DNA of 64,000 nt from Xanthocytophaga flava (GCF_030068545.1 NZ_JASJOR010000025.1:66289-130288), one strand, 5' to 3'; positions 28,492 to 38,224 are shown, counted from the stretch's first letter. Numbers and translations: made by a program. Notes: generated from the letters alone by a model not told the origin.

Positions 28492-29745
28492 ATGAGAATT
28501 TTACATTTTAATCAAAGAGATGATGGAGGGGCAGGTCGGGCAATGCTTCGTTTGCATCAGGGACTACGAGCTGACAAAATTGAATCATCTGCCTTTGTGC
28601 AGGTAAAAACATCTGATGATGAATTTATATTCACACCCGATGGTGCTCTAGGAAAGCTATCAGCTAAACTTAAGCTGAGTGAACACATTTCACATCTTCC
28701 ACTGAGATTATACAAACAAAGAACCAGTGGGGCATTCTCCCCTCCTTTTGCACTTCAGTCATTTACAGACATAGTGCACAAACTCAACCCCGATATCGTC
28801 CACTTACATTGGATCAATCACGGCTTTCTGGATCTCAAGGCATTGCAAGCCTTCCAAAAGCCTATTGTCTGGACTCTCCATGATATGTGGCCTTTTACAG
28901 GAGGTTGTCACTACAGCAGTACCTGTGATAGATATAAACATACTTGTGGAGCCTGTACTGTATTGGGCAGTACAAAAGAAAAAGATCTATCACATTACAT
29001 CTGGAAACGAAAAAATAAGCATTGGAAAGATCTCTCCATGTCAATAGTAGCTCCCAGTACCTGGATGGCAAACTGTGCACGCGAAAGTTCGTTATTCCGG
29101 AATGTGCCGGTCCAGCAAATTTCCAATGGGCTGGATATGAATCAATATAGACCTATTGATAAGCAGTCAGCACGTCAGCTACTCAATCTACCTCAGAATA
29201 AATATTTACTCTTGTTTGGGGCTGCCAATATTGAAGATACACGCAAAGGACTACACCTGTTACTCCCAGCTCTCAAGCAACTGCATGAAAGTGAGCTCAA
29301 TGATAAAATTGAATTGCTTGTATTTGGAGCAACCTCTTTTCAGCAAATGCAGGAAGCAGAATTTCCCATCAACTCATTGGGACGTTTTGCAGATAATCTG
29401 TCATTATCTCTTGTTTACTCTGCTGCCGATGTCTTTATTGCACCTTCACTGGAAGACAATCTTCCCAACACCCTGGTTGAGTCACTAGCTTGTGGTACAC
29501 CAACAGTAGCCTTTAACATTGGTGGTATTCCGGATATTATTGACCATCAACAAAATGGCTACCTGGCCACACCCTTTGAACCTAGTTCTCTGGCAGAAGG
29601 AATCAAATGGATATTACAATCCCCAGACAAACAGTTTTTGCATGAAGCAGCACGTCAAAAAGCAGAACAATCGTTTTCATTAACAGCCCAAACCAAGCAC
29701 TATCAGAGATTATATGAAAGTATCTTGTCCGGAATGCCTGCTTAA
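28492..29745 (+). CDS. Family 4 glycosyltransferase
   Basis: 417 residues, GT-B fold. The N-terminal domain starts MRILHFNQRDDGGAGRAM, a donor/acceptor loop typical of WcaC/WbcM-like enzymes. It carries a Cys-rich segment after the WTLHDMWPFTGGC motif (GGC-x6-C-x6-C-x2-C). The C-terminal domain has the NDP-sugar site: KGLHLLLPAL, then SLEDNLPNTLVESLACGTP with the conserved E-x7-E-type pattern, and NIGGIPDII. It would transfer a nucleotide-activated sugar to a surface polysaccharide or lipid. Single gene, no other polysaccharide genes nearby. Confidence 0.88.
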   Translation: MRILHFNQRDDGGAGRAMLRLHQGLRADKIESSAFVQVKTSDDEFIFTPDGALGKLSAKLKLSEHISHLPLRLYKQRTSGAFSPPFALQSFTDIVHKLNPDIVHLHWINHGFLDLKALQAFQKPIVWTLHDMWPFTGGCHYSSTCDRYKHTCGACTVLGSTKEKDLSHYIWKRKNKHWKDLSMSIVAPSTWMANCARESSLFRNVPVQQISNGLDMNQYRPIDKQSARQLLNLPQNKYLLLFGAANIEDTRKGLHLLLPALKQLHESELNDKIELLVFGATSFQQMQEAEFPINSLGRFADNLSLSLVYSAADVFIAPSLEDNLPNTLVESLACGTPTVAFNIGGIPDIIDHQQNGYLATPFEPSSLAEGIKWILQSPDKQFLHEAARQKAEQSFSLTAQTKHYQRLYESILSGMPA

Positions 29746-30240
29746 TAAACTAAGAAATTAGACTATCCCAAACTTTCAGAAAGAGGATATCATTTCCTTT
29801 AAAGAAGGAAGTTATAACAGAGCAAAAAAAGCTACAAATAGCATTATGCAGACTTAATTGATAAGGGTAGCGAGGTATAGAGAGTCTTTTCCGCTAGGTT
29901 TATCACTGATACTCTCGTTCTTTGTGGTATTCTAGACCAAAGGATAGGAAAGAAGAACGAAGGAGTTACAAAGAGAGTTGTGTTGCCTTCAATCGTGGAT
30001 GGTGGTGTAGGTGCGTAGGGAGTCTTTCTGCCGCGAGGAAAGCCCATGGCTTTGCGTGGGGGAGGTTCGGCAGAAAGTGTCCTTTTTGGGGTACTTTTTT
30101 GGACAAGCAAAAAAGTACCATGCCGCAAGTTGAAGAATGATCAGAAATTTAAGTAAATAAAGGAAGAGAGACCTCTAAACACTATAAGGAGAGTAATGAA
30201 AAGGAACAAGCTTATAGCTGAAAGATTAAAACATCTTCCC
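29746..30240. other. Intergenic region holding a structured element
   Basis: About 495 bases between convergent genes. The central 30024-30119 part is a multi-hairpin element listed separately and is richer in G than its surroundings. A frame across it on the minus strand (29844-30128) has no protein-like features. The rest is AT-rich and unremarkable. Confidence 0.5.
30024..30119. repeat. Multi-hairpin intergenic element
   Basis: An outer stem CTTTCTGCCG (30024-30033) pairs with CGGCAGAAAG (30068-30077) and encloses AAAGCC-CAT-GGCTTT (30039-30053). An 11-bp hairpin follows (30090-30100 with 30109-30119, GGTAC plus T6). It may be a dispersed intergenic repeat or a small structured RNA; no second copy was seen in this window. 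Confidence 0.45.
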
Positions 30241-31338
30241 TTATACAAGATTAAATGAAGATATAGCCATTTCCACCCCATTAATGATCACAGATGCCTG
30301 ATGCATACCAGCATAAAATACTCGTGTGGTAATAGGTCTGAAAGAGTGCCGTTTGACTACAGTAACTGACTCTCCTGCCTTATATTCTCTCTCACTGATT
30401 TTAAAAACCTTTCTATTCAGACTTCCATTTGCCTTCAGATAGTAAATACCATATTCTAAGCGGACTATCTGGCTTTGTGTATGAGTATTAGTAACCACCA
30501 TAGCAAATTCCAGTGTATCGCCCATTTTTACTTCCGTCGTACGAATCTCAAAACCCTTTACTGCAATGAAACTACTCTGTAAGCCGTAATACGATAATAC
30601 CTCTGTATGCCCCTGTTTTAGTAAAGTTCTGCATCCATGCTTGATAATAGCATCTGTCTCTTTGCTGTGGCCTTTCCACTTATGTGCAATCTCCAGTACC
30701 ACAGCCGGATTATCTTTTGCAATATCATTCAGGTTGTTGGCTACACTCCGTCTTACCCATTCGGACGGATCATTTTTCAGATTCTCGAGTAATGGCAAGA
30801 TAGGCAAAGGATCTTTTTTCAGGGCTGGAATAGCAAGCCCCCAGGGCAAACGAGGACGACTCCCCTCACTGGCTAATCGTCGCACTTTATGATTGGGATG
30901 CAAAGACCACTTAGTCATTTCGCGAATCATATCATTGCCATATTTCAGCAAAAAGGGACGTACAGCAAATTCACAACTCACAAATTGGGTCAGCCTTTCC
31001 AGTACAGGTATTGCTACAGCCAGATCCTCCAATCCATAAAGAGCTACATATTCTGGTAAAAACACAAAAGCCAATCCATCTTCTCCCCATCCCTGCTCTA
31101 ACAAAGCATCTACAGTTTTTAACAATAGTGGTGCAGCTTCTGGGAAAGCTTCCGGCAAAAAATGATGAAACACTTTTGTTGTATGTAACATTCGCTCCTT
31201 CCATTCCATGTTTGTGAAGGAATCTGTTAAGATCATCGTAACAAATGTATTCTTCTCAAAGGATGGAATGACAGGAGTCACAACATCGGCAAAACGATTA
31301 TAAAAAGCGGGTGTGTATATGTCTTTGATCAGACTCAT
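30241..31338 (-). CDS. AlkC-like DNA alkylation repair protein
   Basis: 365 residues. The N-terminal ~240 residues are HEAT-like helical repeats of the AlkC/AlkD DNA glycosylase superfamily, with MTKWSLHPNHKVRRLASEG, RPRLPWG and WVRRSVANNLNDIAKDNP as the clearest parts. A C-terminal beta domain (~255-365; EIRTTEVKMGDTLEF, LEYGIYYLKANG) resembles the Ig-like extension of some AlkC proteins. The family excises alkylated bases such as 3-methyladenine without base flipping. Single gene, convergent with the glycosyltransferase. Confidence 0.85.
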   Translation of the reverse strand: MSLIKDIYTPAFYNRFADVVTPVIPSFEKNTFVTMILTDSFTNMEWKERMLHTTKVFHHFLPEAFPEAAPLLLKTVDALLEQGWGEDGLAFVFLPEYVALYGLEDLAVAIPVLERLTQFVSCEFAVRPFLLKYGNDMIREMTKWSLHPNHKVRRLASEGSRPRLPWGLAIPALKKDPLPILPLLENLKNDPSEWVRRSVANNLNDIAKDNPAVVLEIAHKWKGHSKETDAIIKHGCRTLLKQGHTEVLSYYGLQSSFIAVKGFEIRTTEVKMGDTLEFAMVVTNTHTQSQIVRLEYGIYYLKANGSLNRKVFKISEREYKAGESVTVVKRHSFRPITTRVFYAGMHQASVIINGVEMAISSFNLV

Positions 31339-31506
31339 ATTGTTGTTTCTTTAGTAGCCAAAGCCATATTTACCGATTATTGGAATAGAACTTTTGCTCG
31401 GCAAACATACACAGAAACAACACATAAGCCATCCCAAACTTGAGGAAAAGAGTTTGCAGTCTCTCTTGTTAGTGGTGTTATTACTAACACCCCATTTCCT
31501 ACTGTT

Positions 31507-31530
31507 CAGGTTGGTACTACTACCAACCTG
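31507..31530 (-). terminator. Hairpin after the bestrophin-like gene
   Basis: Perfect 10-bp arms (31507-31516 and 31521-31530) with a 4-nt loop, 15 bases after the stop codon on the minus strand. No T run follows, so termination is uncertain. Confidence 0.45.
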
Positions 31531-31544
31531 GATAAGAAAACCTC

Positions 31545-32528
31545 TTAAATCAATACATTATCAACAGGCTCTGCAGGTGCTGGCAAATTTTTCTGCTGAA
31601 GAAAACCTAACAGGTTTCGTTCAATAGTGGTACATAAAGCTGACAAAGGCAAATGATGAGGCTCTGTTCCAAATGGATCTTCGATCTCTTCTCCAATGGC
31701 ATCCAATCCAAAAAAGGCTAGTGACACAAGAAACACCACTAGAGGTGTCAGTACTCCTGCAGTATCGACAATCCCGAAAGGAAGGAAGAAACAGAAGAAT
31801 GCAACAATCCGGTGACCGAGTATGACATAGGTAACAGGAAACGGAGTATTTTTGATTCGTTCGCAACCACCTTGTATAGCCGTTATCTCTGTAAGACTCG
31901 CTTCCAGTACAGGCAGGTGAAAATCATGTATCCATCCCTTTTGCCAAGCATGTTGAATCTTTTCACCCATTCGTTGTAAAAGTCCTAACGTCACATTGGG
32001 TTGTTCATTAAGCCAATCCAGATCCTGTTTGGAAAGATACTTTTTCAACTCTTCATCAGGTGTTGTATCACGTAGCAAATGACGTAGTGAGTGTACGTGC
32101 GCAATGATCATCCGTACGAGCTCCTGTTGAAAAGCCATATAAGGCTCAGGTACTGCGACTCCATCTTTCCCCAGTTTATCCAGCTCTCTTTCCTGCAATG
32201 AAGCAGGTTGCTTGACAACAAGCGTTATAATCTGTCGCGCAAAACTACGACTCACATTGACCAGTTGTCCCCAAAGAATACGTCCTTCCCAGAAACGATC
32301 ATAGGCAGTATTATTACGAAACCCCAGGAAAATACTAATCGCAACCCCCATAATTGTAAAGGGTATAGCTGTAAGTGTATAGGTCTTCACATCTGTCATA
32401 ACTTCGATGACAGTTACTATAATAGCAACGCCTGTAGCAGCCAGTATACGTTCTCCGGATCTTTGCAGGCTGGTATGTCGAAAAGTAAAAAGAAGTTTGG
32501 ACCAGGGAAACTTTTGTTTTAGAATCAT
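31545..32528 (-). CDS. Bestrophin-like (UPF0187) membrane protein
   Basis: 327 residues from ATG 32528. An upstream ATG (32615) would add a polar, Cys-containing leader unlike the family. The bestrophin pattern is clear: FRHTSLQRSGERILAATG near the start, paired membrane helices with the GVAISIFLGFRNNTAYDRFWEGR loop, and two later helices (VILGHRIVAFFCFFLPFG, LVVFLVSLAFFGLDAIG) followed by EEIEDPFG. Bacterial bestrophins form pentameric ion channels. It lies upstream of nothing obviously related. Confidence 0.88.
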   Translation of the reverse strand: MILKQKFPWSKLLFTFRHTSLQRSGERILAATGVAIIVTVIEVMTDVKTYTLTAIPFTIMGVAISIFLGFRNNTAYDRFWEGRILWGQLVNVSRSFARQIITLVVKQPASLQERELDKLGKDGVAVPEPYMAFQQELVRMIIAHVHSLRHLLRDTTPDEELKKYLSKQDLDWLNEQPNVTLGLLQRMGEKIQHAWQKGWIHDFHLPVLEASLTEITAIQGGCERIKNTPFPVTYVILGHRIVAFFCFFLPFGIVDTAGVLTPLVVFLVSLAFFGLDAIGEEIEDPFGTEPHHLPLSALCTTIERNLLGFLQQKNLPAPAEPVDNVLI

Positions 32529-32901
32529 GGTAAGAATGTATAGTTTATCAAGCTTTATAAATGGGTATATTTCTGATATGCACATATGACAGTCCGCTTG
32601 AAAATGGTTATCCATCTTTCAAGCAACTACATTATACACTTTGGGGTACTATTCAGTTAGGGTTTAAGCATAAAGGACGTAGAAGTCAAAAGTAAAATAA
32701 TGTGCCTCTTCAGATTAACTAGCCTGACAATCCTTATGCTAGTTGTGATGTGGTACGATTTTCGTACAAGTCTGAAGGGAGACAGATAGTAGATTATCTA
32801 CAAAATCAGATACTTTCATGTGGATATATCTGAAGAGTATAGATAAAGCTACAAATGAAAGAAAGAGAAAAATAGCCTCATCGTAAATCATACAGGAAGT
32901 C
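32529..32901. other. Intergenic region, divergent promoters
   Basis: About 370 bases between divergent genes. It contains a 7-bp hairpin (32717-32723 with 32738-32744) of unknown meaning. No gene or clear promoter was recognised. Confidence 0.4.
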
Positions 32902-34059
32902 ATGAAAAATGGTAAAAGATGTATCTTTTTGCTACTAGTATTTTTGCTATCACTGGGTAATAAAATCGCCTATACCCAACCCCACCAGAAACCCGGTTTC
33001 ATCTCCCGTTACTGGAATAAACTTGTCAATGATACAAGTGCAAATGCCAAGTCTCAGTTTTTAGTTTATCCAACGCTGGCCTATGCACCCGAAACCAGCT
33101 GGGAGTTTGGGTTAAGCAGTCTCTATGTATTTTACGCCAAAGGAGATACGAACAATCGTTTAAGTGAAATCAATGGCTTTACGTTTCTTACTTTAAAACG
33201 ACAATATGGCTTTTGGTTTGATCATGCCTTATACTCTCACGAGAACAAATGGTTTTCGCTAGGTCGGCTGCGTCTCCAAAGTTTTCCTCTTCTTTACCAT
33301 GGCATTGGTCCCGATTCTCCTGAAGAACATCTGGCCCAGGTCAATGCCAATCTGCTTCAGATTAGAGAAAGAGTGCTACGCAAGATATATCCGAGTCTTT
33401 ACTTTGGACTGGAAGTTGACTATCAGCGATTAAGTTCTGTTGAGTTTGAACTCAATACAGATGAACCTATCGACCATCCGCCAGGAAGTACTGGCTCTGC
33501 CAATCTGGGAGTTGGTTTGGGAATCTTATATGATAACCGACACAATGTATTGAATGTACGTAAGGGATTTTTTTCAGAGCTTTCTCTCCTAAATTATGAC
33601 AAAAATCGTGGAAGCGACTTTTCGTTTACCTCTGTCATTTCTGACACTCGCATCTATCGTCCTATTAACAAACGGGATGTACTGGCAGCTCAGGTATTCG
33701 GACAATTTAACTTTGGTAATCCACCCTTTAATCAGCTTTCACTATTAGGTGGCGAAAGCATCATGCGTGGATATTATTTGGGTCGGTTCAGAGACAATAA
33801 TCAGATTGCAGCTCAAGTCGAATATCGCTTTCTGCCTTTACCCCTGGGATTTACCAAACGAGTAGGCGCTGCTGTATTTGCAGGTAGTGGGACTGTGTTT
33901 AACAGCGTTCGCACCTTACAATTTCATGATTTTGTATGGTCAGCAGGTGCAGGCCTTCGTTTCCTTATCTTTCCTAAGAAAGATATATTCACCCGATTGG
34001 ATGTAGCCTTTACTCAGGAGGGTCCTGGTTTCTATATATTTATCGGAGAAGCATTCTAA
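32902..34059 (+). CDS. Omp85/BamA-TamA-type outer-membrane barrel without POTRA domains
   Basis: 385 residues with a signal peptide (MKNGKRCIFLLLVFLLSLGN..., cut near AYTQ). The rest is all amphipathic beta strands. The Omp85 barrel signature GGESIMRGYYLGRFRDNN lies near residue 285, equivalent to the (V/I)RG(F/Y) motif, and the chain ends in the C-terminal Phe (IFIGEAF) needed for outer-membrane insertion. No POTRA repeats precede the barrel, so it is unlikely to be BamA itself. Short members like this are common in Bacteroidota and their cargo is unknown. Confidence 0.85.
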   Translation: MKNGKRCIFLLLVFLLSLGNKIAYTQPHQKPGFISRYWNKLVNDTSANAKSQFLVYPTLAYAPETSWEFGLSSLYVFYAKGDTNNRLSEINGFTFLTLKRQYGFWFDHALYSHENKWFSLGRLRLQSFPLLYHGIGPDSPEEHLAQVNANLLQIRERVLRKIYPSLYFGLEVDYQRLSSVEFELNTDEPIDHPPGSTGSANLGVGLGILYDNRHNVLNVRKGFFSELSLLNYDKNRGSDFSFTSVISDTRIYRPINKRDVLAAQVFGQFNFGNPPFNQLSLLGGESIMRGYYLGRFRDNNQIAAQVEYRFLPLPLGFTKRVGAAVFAGSGTVFNSVRTLQFHDFVWSAGAGLRFLIFPKKDIFTRLDVAFTQEGPGFYIFIGEAF

Positions 34060-34109
34060 CAGAATCAGAATTTTACCTTTCCAGTTTGCCTGAAACTAAA
34101 TTTCTATAG

Positions 34110-34571
34110 TTATTTCTCAAGCATAATCATATGTTTGCATAGAATTCCATTCTCATAGATTGGTGCCGGATAATTGTCTACAAAAAAGTTTTTCCGGATT
34201 CCAGTTATTTCAAAACCTATTTTTTGATATAGATATAATTGTTTAATTGCCCCATTGGCAGTTCCAATAACTAATGTTTTAAATCCTTTTTCTTTAGCTC
34301 GTTGGGTTGCTTCATTTAATAAGTGAGTCCCAATACCCAATCTCTGATAGTCTTTATGCACTGCAATATTTTTGATCTCTATTGTTTCAATGTCTAGTAT
34401 ATACAGTATGTATACTCCAATAATCTGGGAATTGTGTTCAAAAATATAAATCTCCCCTCCCTTTGCATAGGAATCTATGATTTCTATAGTCTCATCTGCT
34501 AGAAGCAGTAACTCATAGGGAATTTGCTCCCCTTTTTCCAACAGTCGGGTTTGTGTATAGTTTAAAGTCAT
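34110..34571 (-). CDS. GNAT-family N-acetyltransferase
   Basis: 153 residues. The acetyl-CoA-binding motif A is clear around residues 70-88: IAVHKDYQRLGIGTHLLNEA (Q/R-x-x-G-x-G/A). It is followed by the beta5 strand LVIGTANG and the YLYQKIGFEITGIRKNF segment with the family Tyr-x-K-x-GF. The substrate cannot be read. Single gene, convergent with the Omp85 gene. Confidence 0.88.
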   Translation of the reverse strand: MTLNYTQTRLLEKGEQIPYELLLLADETIEIIDSYAKGGEIYIFEHNSQIIGVYILYILDIETIEIKNIAVHKDYQRLGIGTHLLNEATQRAKEKGFKTLVIGTANGAIKQLYLYQKIGFEITGIRKNFFVDNYPAPIYENGILCKHMIMLEK

Positions 34572-35007
34572 ATTGGCTAATTTCCGCTTATCAATTTTAC
34601 AGAATCTATTCTTTAATCATACAATATCCTACGAATCAAAGTTTTAGGAAAGCTCTTTCTAAACAACAGCAATTAGCAACATCTGCTCAAACAATAACAA
34701 TCTGACTAACAATATGTTACTACTTAAATGGGTTATCATTTCTCCAATTTTCTGACATAAACAGGTATATATACCTATTAAAAAATCTTACTCATACCTA
34801 TACAGTTATCCATATTTACATTCGTCGATTTTAATCTTTCTTTAATTATTTCCTGACTATTTTGATTTATTTTTGTTGTAATGATATTGTCAGGTAACAT
34901 TTTATCTGGCAAGCCTGACCTATTTTCTCTTAGAATTGAAGCCCAGGAATCGTTTTCACTACAGCCGGTTACAGTAAAATTAACTTTTTTTCATCCGTCA
35001 TTTTGTA
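34572..35007. other. Intergenic region
   Basis: About 435 bases, AT-rich, between divergent genes. I see no gene, repeat or clear promoter. Confidence 0.4.
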
Positions 35008-36324
35008 ATGAAAGATTCTAGTATATCGTTGGAAGAAGCAAAACGGCTTCAGGCATTGTTTTCATACCATATTTTGGATACTCCTGCTGAAAAAGACTTT
35101 GATGACATTGTTTGCCTTGCTTCCCAGATTTGCCAGACACCCATATCGTTGATCTCTCTCCTTGATCATGAGCGCCTTTGGGCTAAAGCGAAGATTGGTG
35201 TAGAAGCATCAGAAATTCCACGCGAGATTACTTTCTGCACATCAGCCATAACTCAGAACAATCTTTTTATTATTGATAATACACTTGAAGATAATCAGTA
35301 TTGTGAAAATCCTCTGGTAGTGAACGATCCACATATCCGCTTCTATGCCGGTATGCCCCTTGTGACTCCATTGGGTTACAAGCTTGGTACACTGTGTGTA
35401 ATGGATCAGGTACCAAGACAACTGACCTCAGAACAAAAATTTGCATTGGAATTGCTTTCCCGCCAGGTAGTGCAACAACTCGAGCTTCGGCAAAAGAATC
35501 GGCAACTTGCCAATGATGCAGAGATGCTGCAGTTGCAAAATCAGCAGCTCAATGAAATGCATCAACGTTCGGAAGAAACTAACCAGCTTATGAGTAGGTT
35601 TCTGTCTATCATCTCTCATGATGTTCGTACACCAGTTAATCTCCTACGTGGATTTTTACCACTACTCACTAATGATGACATACCCGCACAGGAACAAAAA
35701 AAAGTAATTGACAAAATTAGTCTGATGCTGGTTTCCACAGATGAGCTATTAAGTAATCTGGTACATTGGACTTCCCGACAGATCAAAGGAATGTCCATTC
35801 ACAACCAACCGATTAATCTTGAGAAACTGGTAGAAAGTGAACTTTTCAAGTTAGCGATATCAGCCTCTCAAAAACATAATCTGCTTATCAATGCAATGCC
35901 TTCTCTGACAGCGTGGGCAGATTATGATATACTTCGCTTTATACTTCGGAACCTATTGGGGAATGCAAACAAGTATACAGTCTCAGGTACTATTGAAGTA
36001 AGAGGCTGGGAAGAATATGATTTAGAGGGGAAGGAGCATCTGGTTATATCCATAAAAGACAGTGGTCGGGGAATGAGCAAAGAACAACAAAATAAATTGT
36101 TCAACTGGCAGGACAAAAATTCACAGCCAGGTACCAATGGGGAGCGTGGTTCAGGAGTAGGTCTACTTCTTTGCAGAGATTTTATCAGTGACCTGCAAGG
36201 CAGGATCTGGCTTGAAAGCAAACCTGATCAAGGAACGACATTCTTTTTTACTCTTGTCAAATACAATCAGGATCTGCATCGAAAACAACAACCTGACTAT
36301 GCTCTTAAAGCGCTAACCTTATAA
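35008..36324 (+). CDS. Soluble GAF-domain sensor histidine kinase
   Basis: 438 residues with no membrane segment. An N-terminal GAF domain (~20-155; ICQTPISLISLLDHERLWAK, FYAGMPLVTPLGYKLGTLCV) is joined by a Gln-rich coiled coil (~150-195) to the HisKA helix with H204 in SIISHDVRTP. The HATPase domain has the N-box NLLGNANKYT, DSGRGMS (G1) and GERGSGVGLLL (G2). A cytosolic small-ligand or redox signal is likely. No partner regulator adjoins; the CheY-like protein at 15994 is a distant possibility. The gene is followed directly by a terminator hairpin. Confidence 0.9.
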   Translation: MKDSSISLEEAKRLQALFSYHILDTPAEKDFDDIVCLASQICQTPISLISLLDHERLWAKAKIGVEASEIPREITFCTSAITQNNLFIIDNTLEDNQYCENPLVVNDPHIRFYAGMPLVTPLGYKLGTLCVMDQVPRQLTSEQKFALELLSRQVVQQLELRQKNRQLANDAEMLQLQNQQLNEMHQRSEETNQLMSRFLSIISHDVRTPVNLLRGFLPLLTNDDIPAQEQKKVIDKISLMLVSTDELLSNLVHWTSRQIKGMSIHNQPINLEKLVESELFKLAISASQKHNLLINAMPSLTAWADYDILRFILRNLLGNANKYTVSGTIEVRGWEEYDLEGKEHLVISIKDSGRGMSKEQQNKLFNWQDKNSQPGTNGERGSGVGLLLCRDFISDLQGRIWLESKPDQGTTFFFTLVKYNQDLHRKQQPDYALKALTL

Positions 36325-36361
36325 GAGAGGCCTACTAACAGTTTATCTTATATGGCCTAGT

Positions 36362-36393
36362 AACAGAGTCTACGTTTTAGCGTGGACTCTGTT
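36362..36393 (+). terminator. Intrinsic terminator after the GAF kinase
   Basis: 13-bp arms (36362-36374 and 36381-36393) with one G-T pair and a 6-nt loop, followed by TTATTTT. Confidence 0.7.
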
Positions 36394-36465
36394 TTATTTT
36401 GGGGAAGGTCTTTTTTCAGATTTCTCATCAATTCCTTGAGGTAATCCTAAAAATCAGGACAGTAC

Positions 36466-36570
36466 CTCGTGGCAAGATCAGCTGCTTTTCCTTTTGGAGT
36501 GTATTTTTCTCTCATAAACCAAGCGCAACTCTATTTGTCACGAGTTTCTTTCAGAATGACAGAAAGAAGG
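36466..36570. repeat. Dispersed intergenic repeat, copy A
   Basis: Aligns over ~105 bases with 59207-59310. Both begin CTCGTGGCAAGA, contain GGAGTGT, TTTTCTCTCA and CTCTATTTGTCAC, and end in GTTTCTT-CAGAA. The CTCGTGGCAA start pairs with TTGTCACGAG at 36536-36545, giving imperfect inverted ends ~70 bases apart. A further 9-bp hairpin overlaps its right side (36560-36568 with 36576-36584). A frame across it (36399-36626) is not protein-like. The interval between the flanking genes (36325-36671) holds only this element and the terminator. Confidence 0.7.
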
Positions 36571-36671
36571 AGTGTTTCTTTCTGAAAAACAACAGGATGA
36601 GAGAGCAAATTACCTTTTTCTCATAAGTTGGAACAACTCCTGGCTTTTATGAAATCATAAATACCCGACTC

Positions 36672-37982
36672 TCAATTCACTGGTCTTTTTGGCTCTACTG
36701 GTAATCCAGCCTCTTTTCGTAGACGAGCCATTGCCCAACACCACCAGGCGGTTTGTTCGCCGTTGCCTGCATCTTTAATTTTCCAAGCAGCTCCTTTCAG
36801 GCTCTTTATATCCTGGTCAGTTAACTTATCCGCGGGTTTATATCCAGTTGCCTGCAGCCACCCTCCTTCCATATAGATAGGTTGTGACGCATTAACTTCC
36901 TTGATTAGTTGCAATAATTGTTGAATCCGGTTAAAGTCTTTTTCAGAACGAGCAAATTCTATTTCCCATGCAATCCCTTTTCCAATAATCTCATTGGAAA
37001 CACGACCATCCGGATAACTATCTGTAGGCATCCAGGTAAGTCCATTGGTTGTTTTCATCATGGTTCGCTGCATAGCCTTCACTGTGTTTTGTAGAATAGT
37101 ATGATCCATACACTCCCATTGGGCCGCAATTGGAGAAAGTGTTACCCACCCCATTCCCAGATAGGGAGTTCCCCCATTGCCATCCGGAAGCCGCATTTCC
37201 AGATAGGTAGTATCCCGGTCTCTGACTGTGGTTAAATTTTTTCGAATGCCATCTTGTAGTACATTCAGTCTCTTTTGCCAGTAAGCAGCTAGTGTTGCAT
37301 CTCCTCTACGCTGGGCCACTGCGGTCATTTCCTTTAATGCAGCACCTACAAAGCTCTGTGTCAGTAAGTCCCAGGCATCCCAGCGACGGCCATCCCTGGA
37401 ATGTTCAAGTGCGATGTTTCTCACCAGTCCTGTTTCAGTAGACCACCAGCCAGACGAAAGGTTCTGTCGATCACAGGTACGATTTGTCAAGGTCTTTATC
37501 AACTGCCAGGTCTTATCTTCAAAATCAGTATGCCCTCTCTTTAAAGCAAGTTTTGCCCAGGCCAGAATCACATGTGCCTGTCCATCTATTTGGGGTTCAT
37601 CGCTGAGAATAGAATATTTCTGGTCTTTCAGTACAATTACATGTGGTATACGTTCCAGCCCATTTTCCTGTGTAGCCTTTAATACACACGAAATGGTTGC
37701 TTCTGCTTCCTGGAAACGACCTGTCTCAATCAGTAATGGCACCAAAGCACCTACAGTACGACAATACATTCCTTCATACGCACCAGTTAGAGATTCAGGC
37801 AGAAAACCATCTTTTCCCATACGATCCAGAAGACTATAATAGGTATGTGTATACAACTTCTCAAAGTAGGGCGATTTCAATTCTGTTACAACAGCTTTAG
37901 GGAGGGTCTGTGCAGATAGTGTAGTACAGAATGCAACAAAAAGGGAGAGAATTAACAGATAAGATTTTTTGTAAACTAACAT
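36672..37982 (-). CDS. Exported (alpha/alpha)6-barrel glycosidase-like protein
   Basis: 436 residues from ATG 37982, chosen because it gives a clean signal peptide (MLVYKKSYLLILSLFVAFCT, cut after LSAQ). The frame opens 22 codons earlier with a second hydrophobic run. The mature protein is all helical, with the Trp/Tyr/Asp-rich loops of six-hairpin glycosidases: PESLTGAYEGMYCRTVGAL, EPQIDGQAHVILAWAKLAL, LPDGNGGTPYLGMGWV, IGKGIAWEIEFARSEKDF and GEQTAWWCWAMARL. I cannot fix the family or substrate. It is next to other exported carbohydrate-related proteins. Confidence 0.7.
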   Translation of the reverse strand: MLVYKKSYLLILSLFVAFCTTLSAQTLPKAVVTELKSPYFEKLYTHTYYSLLDRMGKDGFLPESLTGAYEGMYCRTVGALVPLLIETGRFQEAEATISCVLKATQENGLERIPHVIVLKDQKYSILSDEPQIDGQAHVILAWAKLALKRGHTDFEDKTWQLIKTLTNRTCDRQNLSSGWWSTETGLVRNIALEHSRDGRRWDAWDLLTQSFVGAALKEMTAVAQRRGDATLAAYWQKRLNVLQDGIRKNLTTVRDRDTTYLEMRLPDGNGGTPYLGMGWVTLSPIAAQWECMDHTILQNTVKAMQRTMMKTTNGLTWMPTDSYPDGRVSNEIIGKGIAWEIEFARSEKDFNRIQQLLQLIKEVNASQPIYMEGGWLQATGYKPADKLTDQDIKSLKGAAWKIKDAGNGEQTAWWCWAMARLRKEAGLPVEPKRPVN

Positions 37983-38224
37983 AGATAAGTATAGGAATAC
38001 ATTCAGATTGTTTTTCAAGTAATAAAAAAACAATTGAATTAAAAACACTGCTGTATCACAGAAATTAGCAAGCTATCCTATGTCAGCCATTTCCTGTAGA
38101 ATTTATCTTGCTAGACAACGTGATCTGCTGTAGAATCTATAAAGCTCATTATCAGTGCATTTAATAACAAGTGAGGCATGTTATTTTTCGTTTTTCTGTT
38201 TTTTCATTTAAAAGTGTATTTGCT

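Noticed and set aside
29844..30128. 94-residue minus-strand frame over the multi-hairpin element
   Set aside because: Pro/Arg/Thr-rich and low-complexity; the DNA is better explained by the hairpins.
32529..32615. N-terminal extension of the bestrophin-like protein
   Set aside because: Adds a polar Cys/His-rich leader; ATG 32528 begins just before the family-type N-terminus.
36399..36626. 75-residue plus-strand frame
   Set aside because: Lies over the dispersed repeat; the matching repeat copy at 59207 does not encode the same protein.
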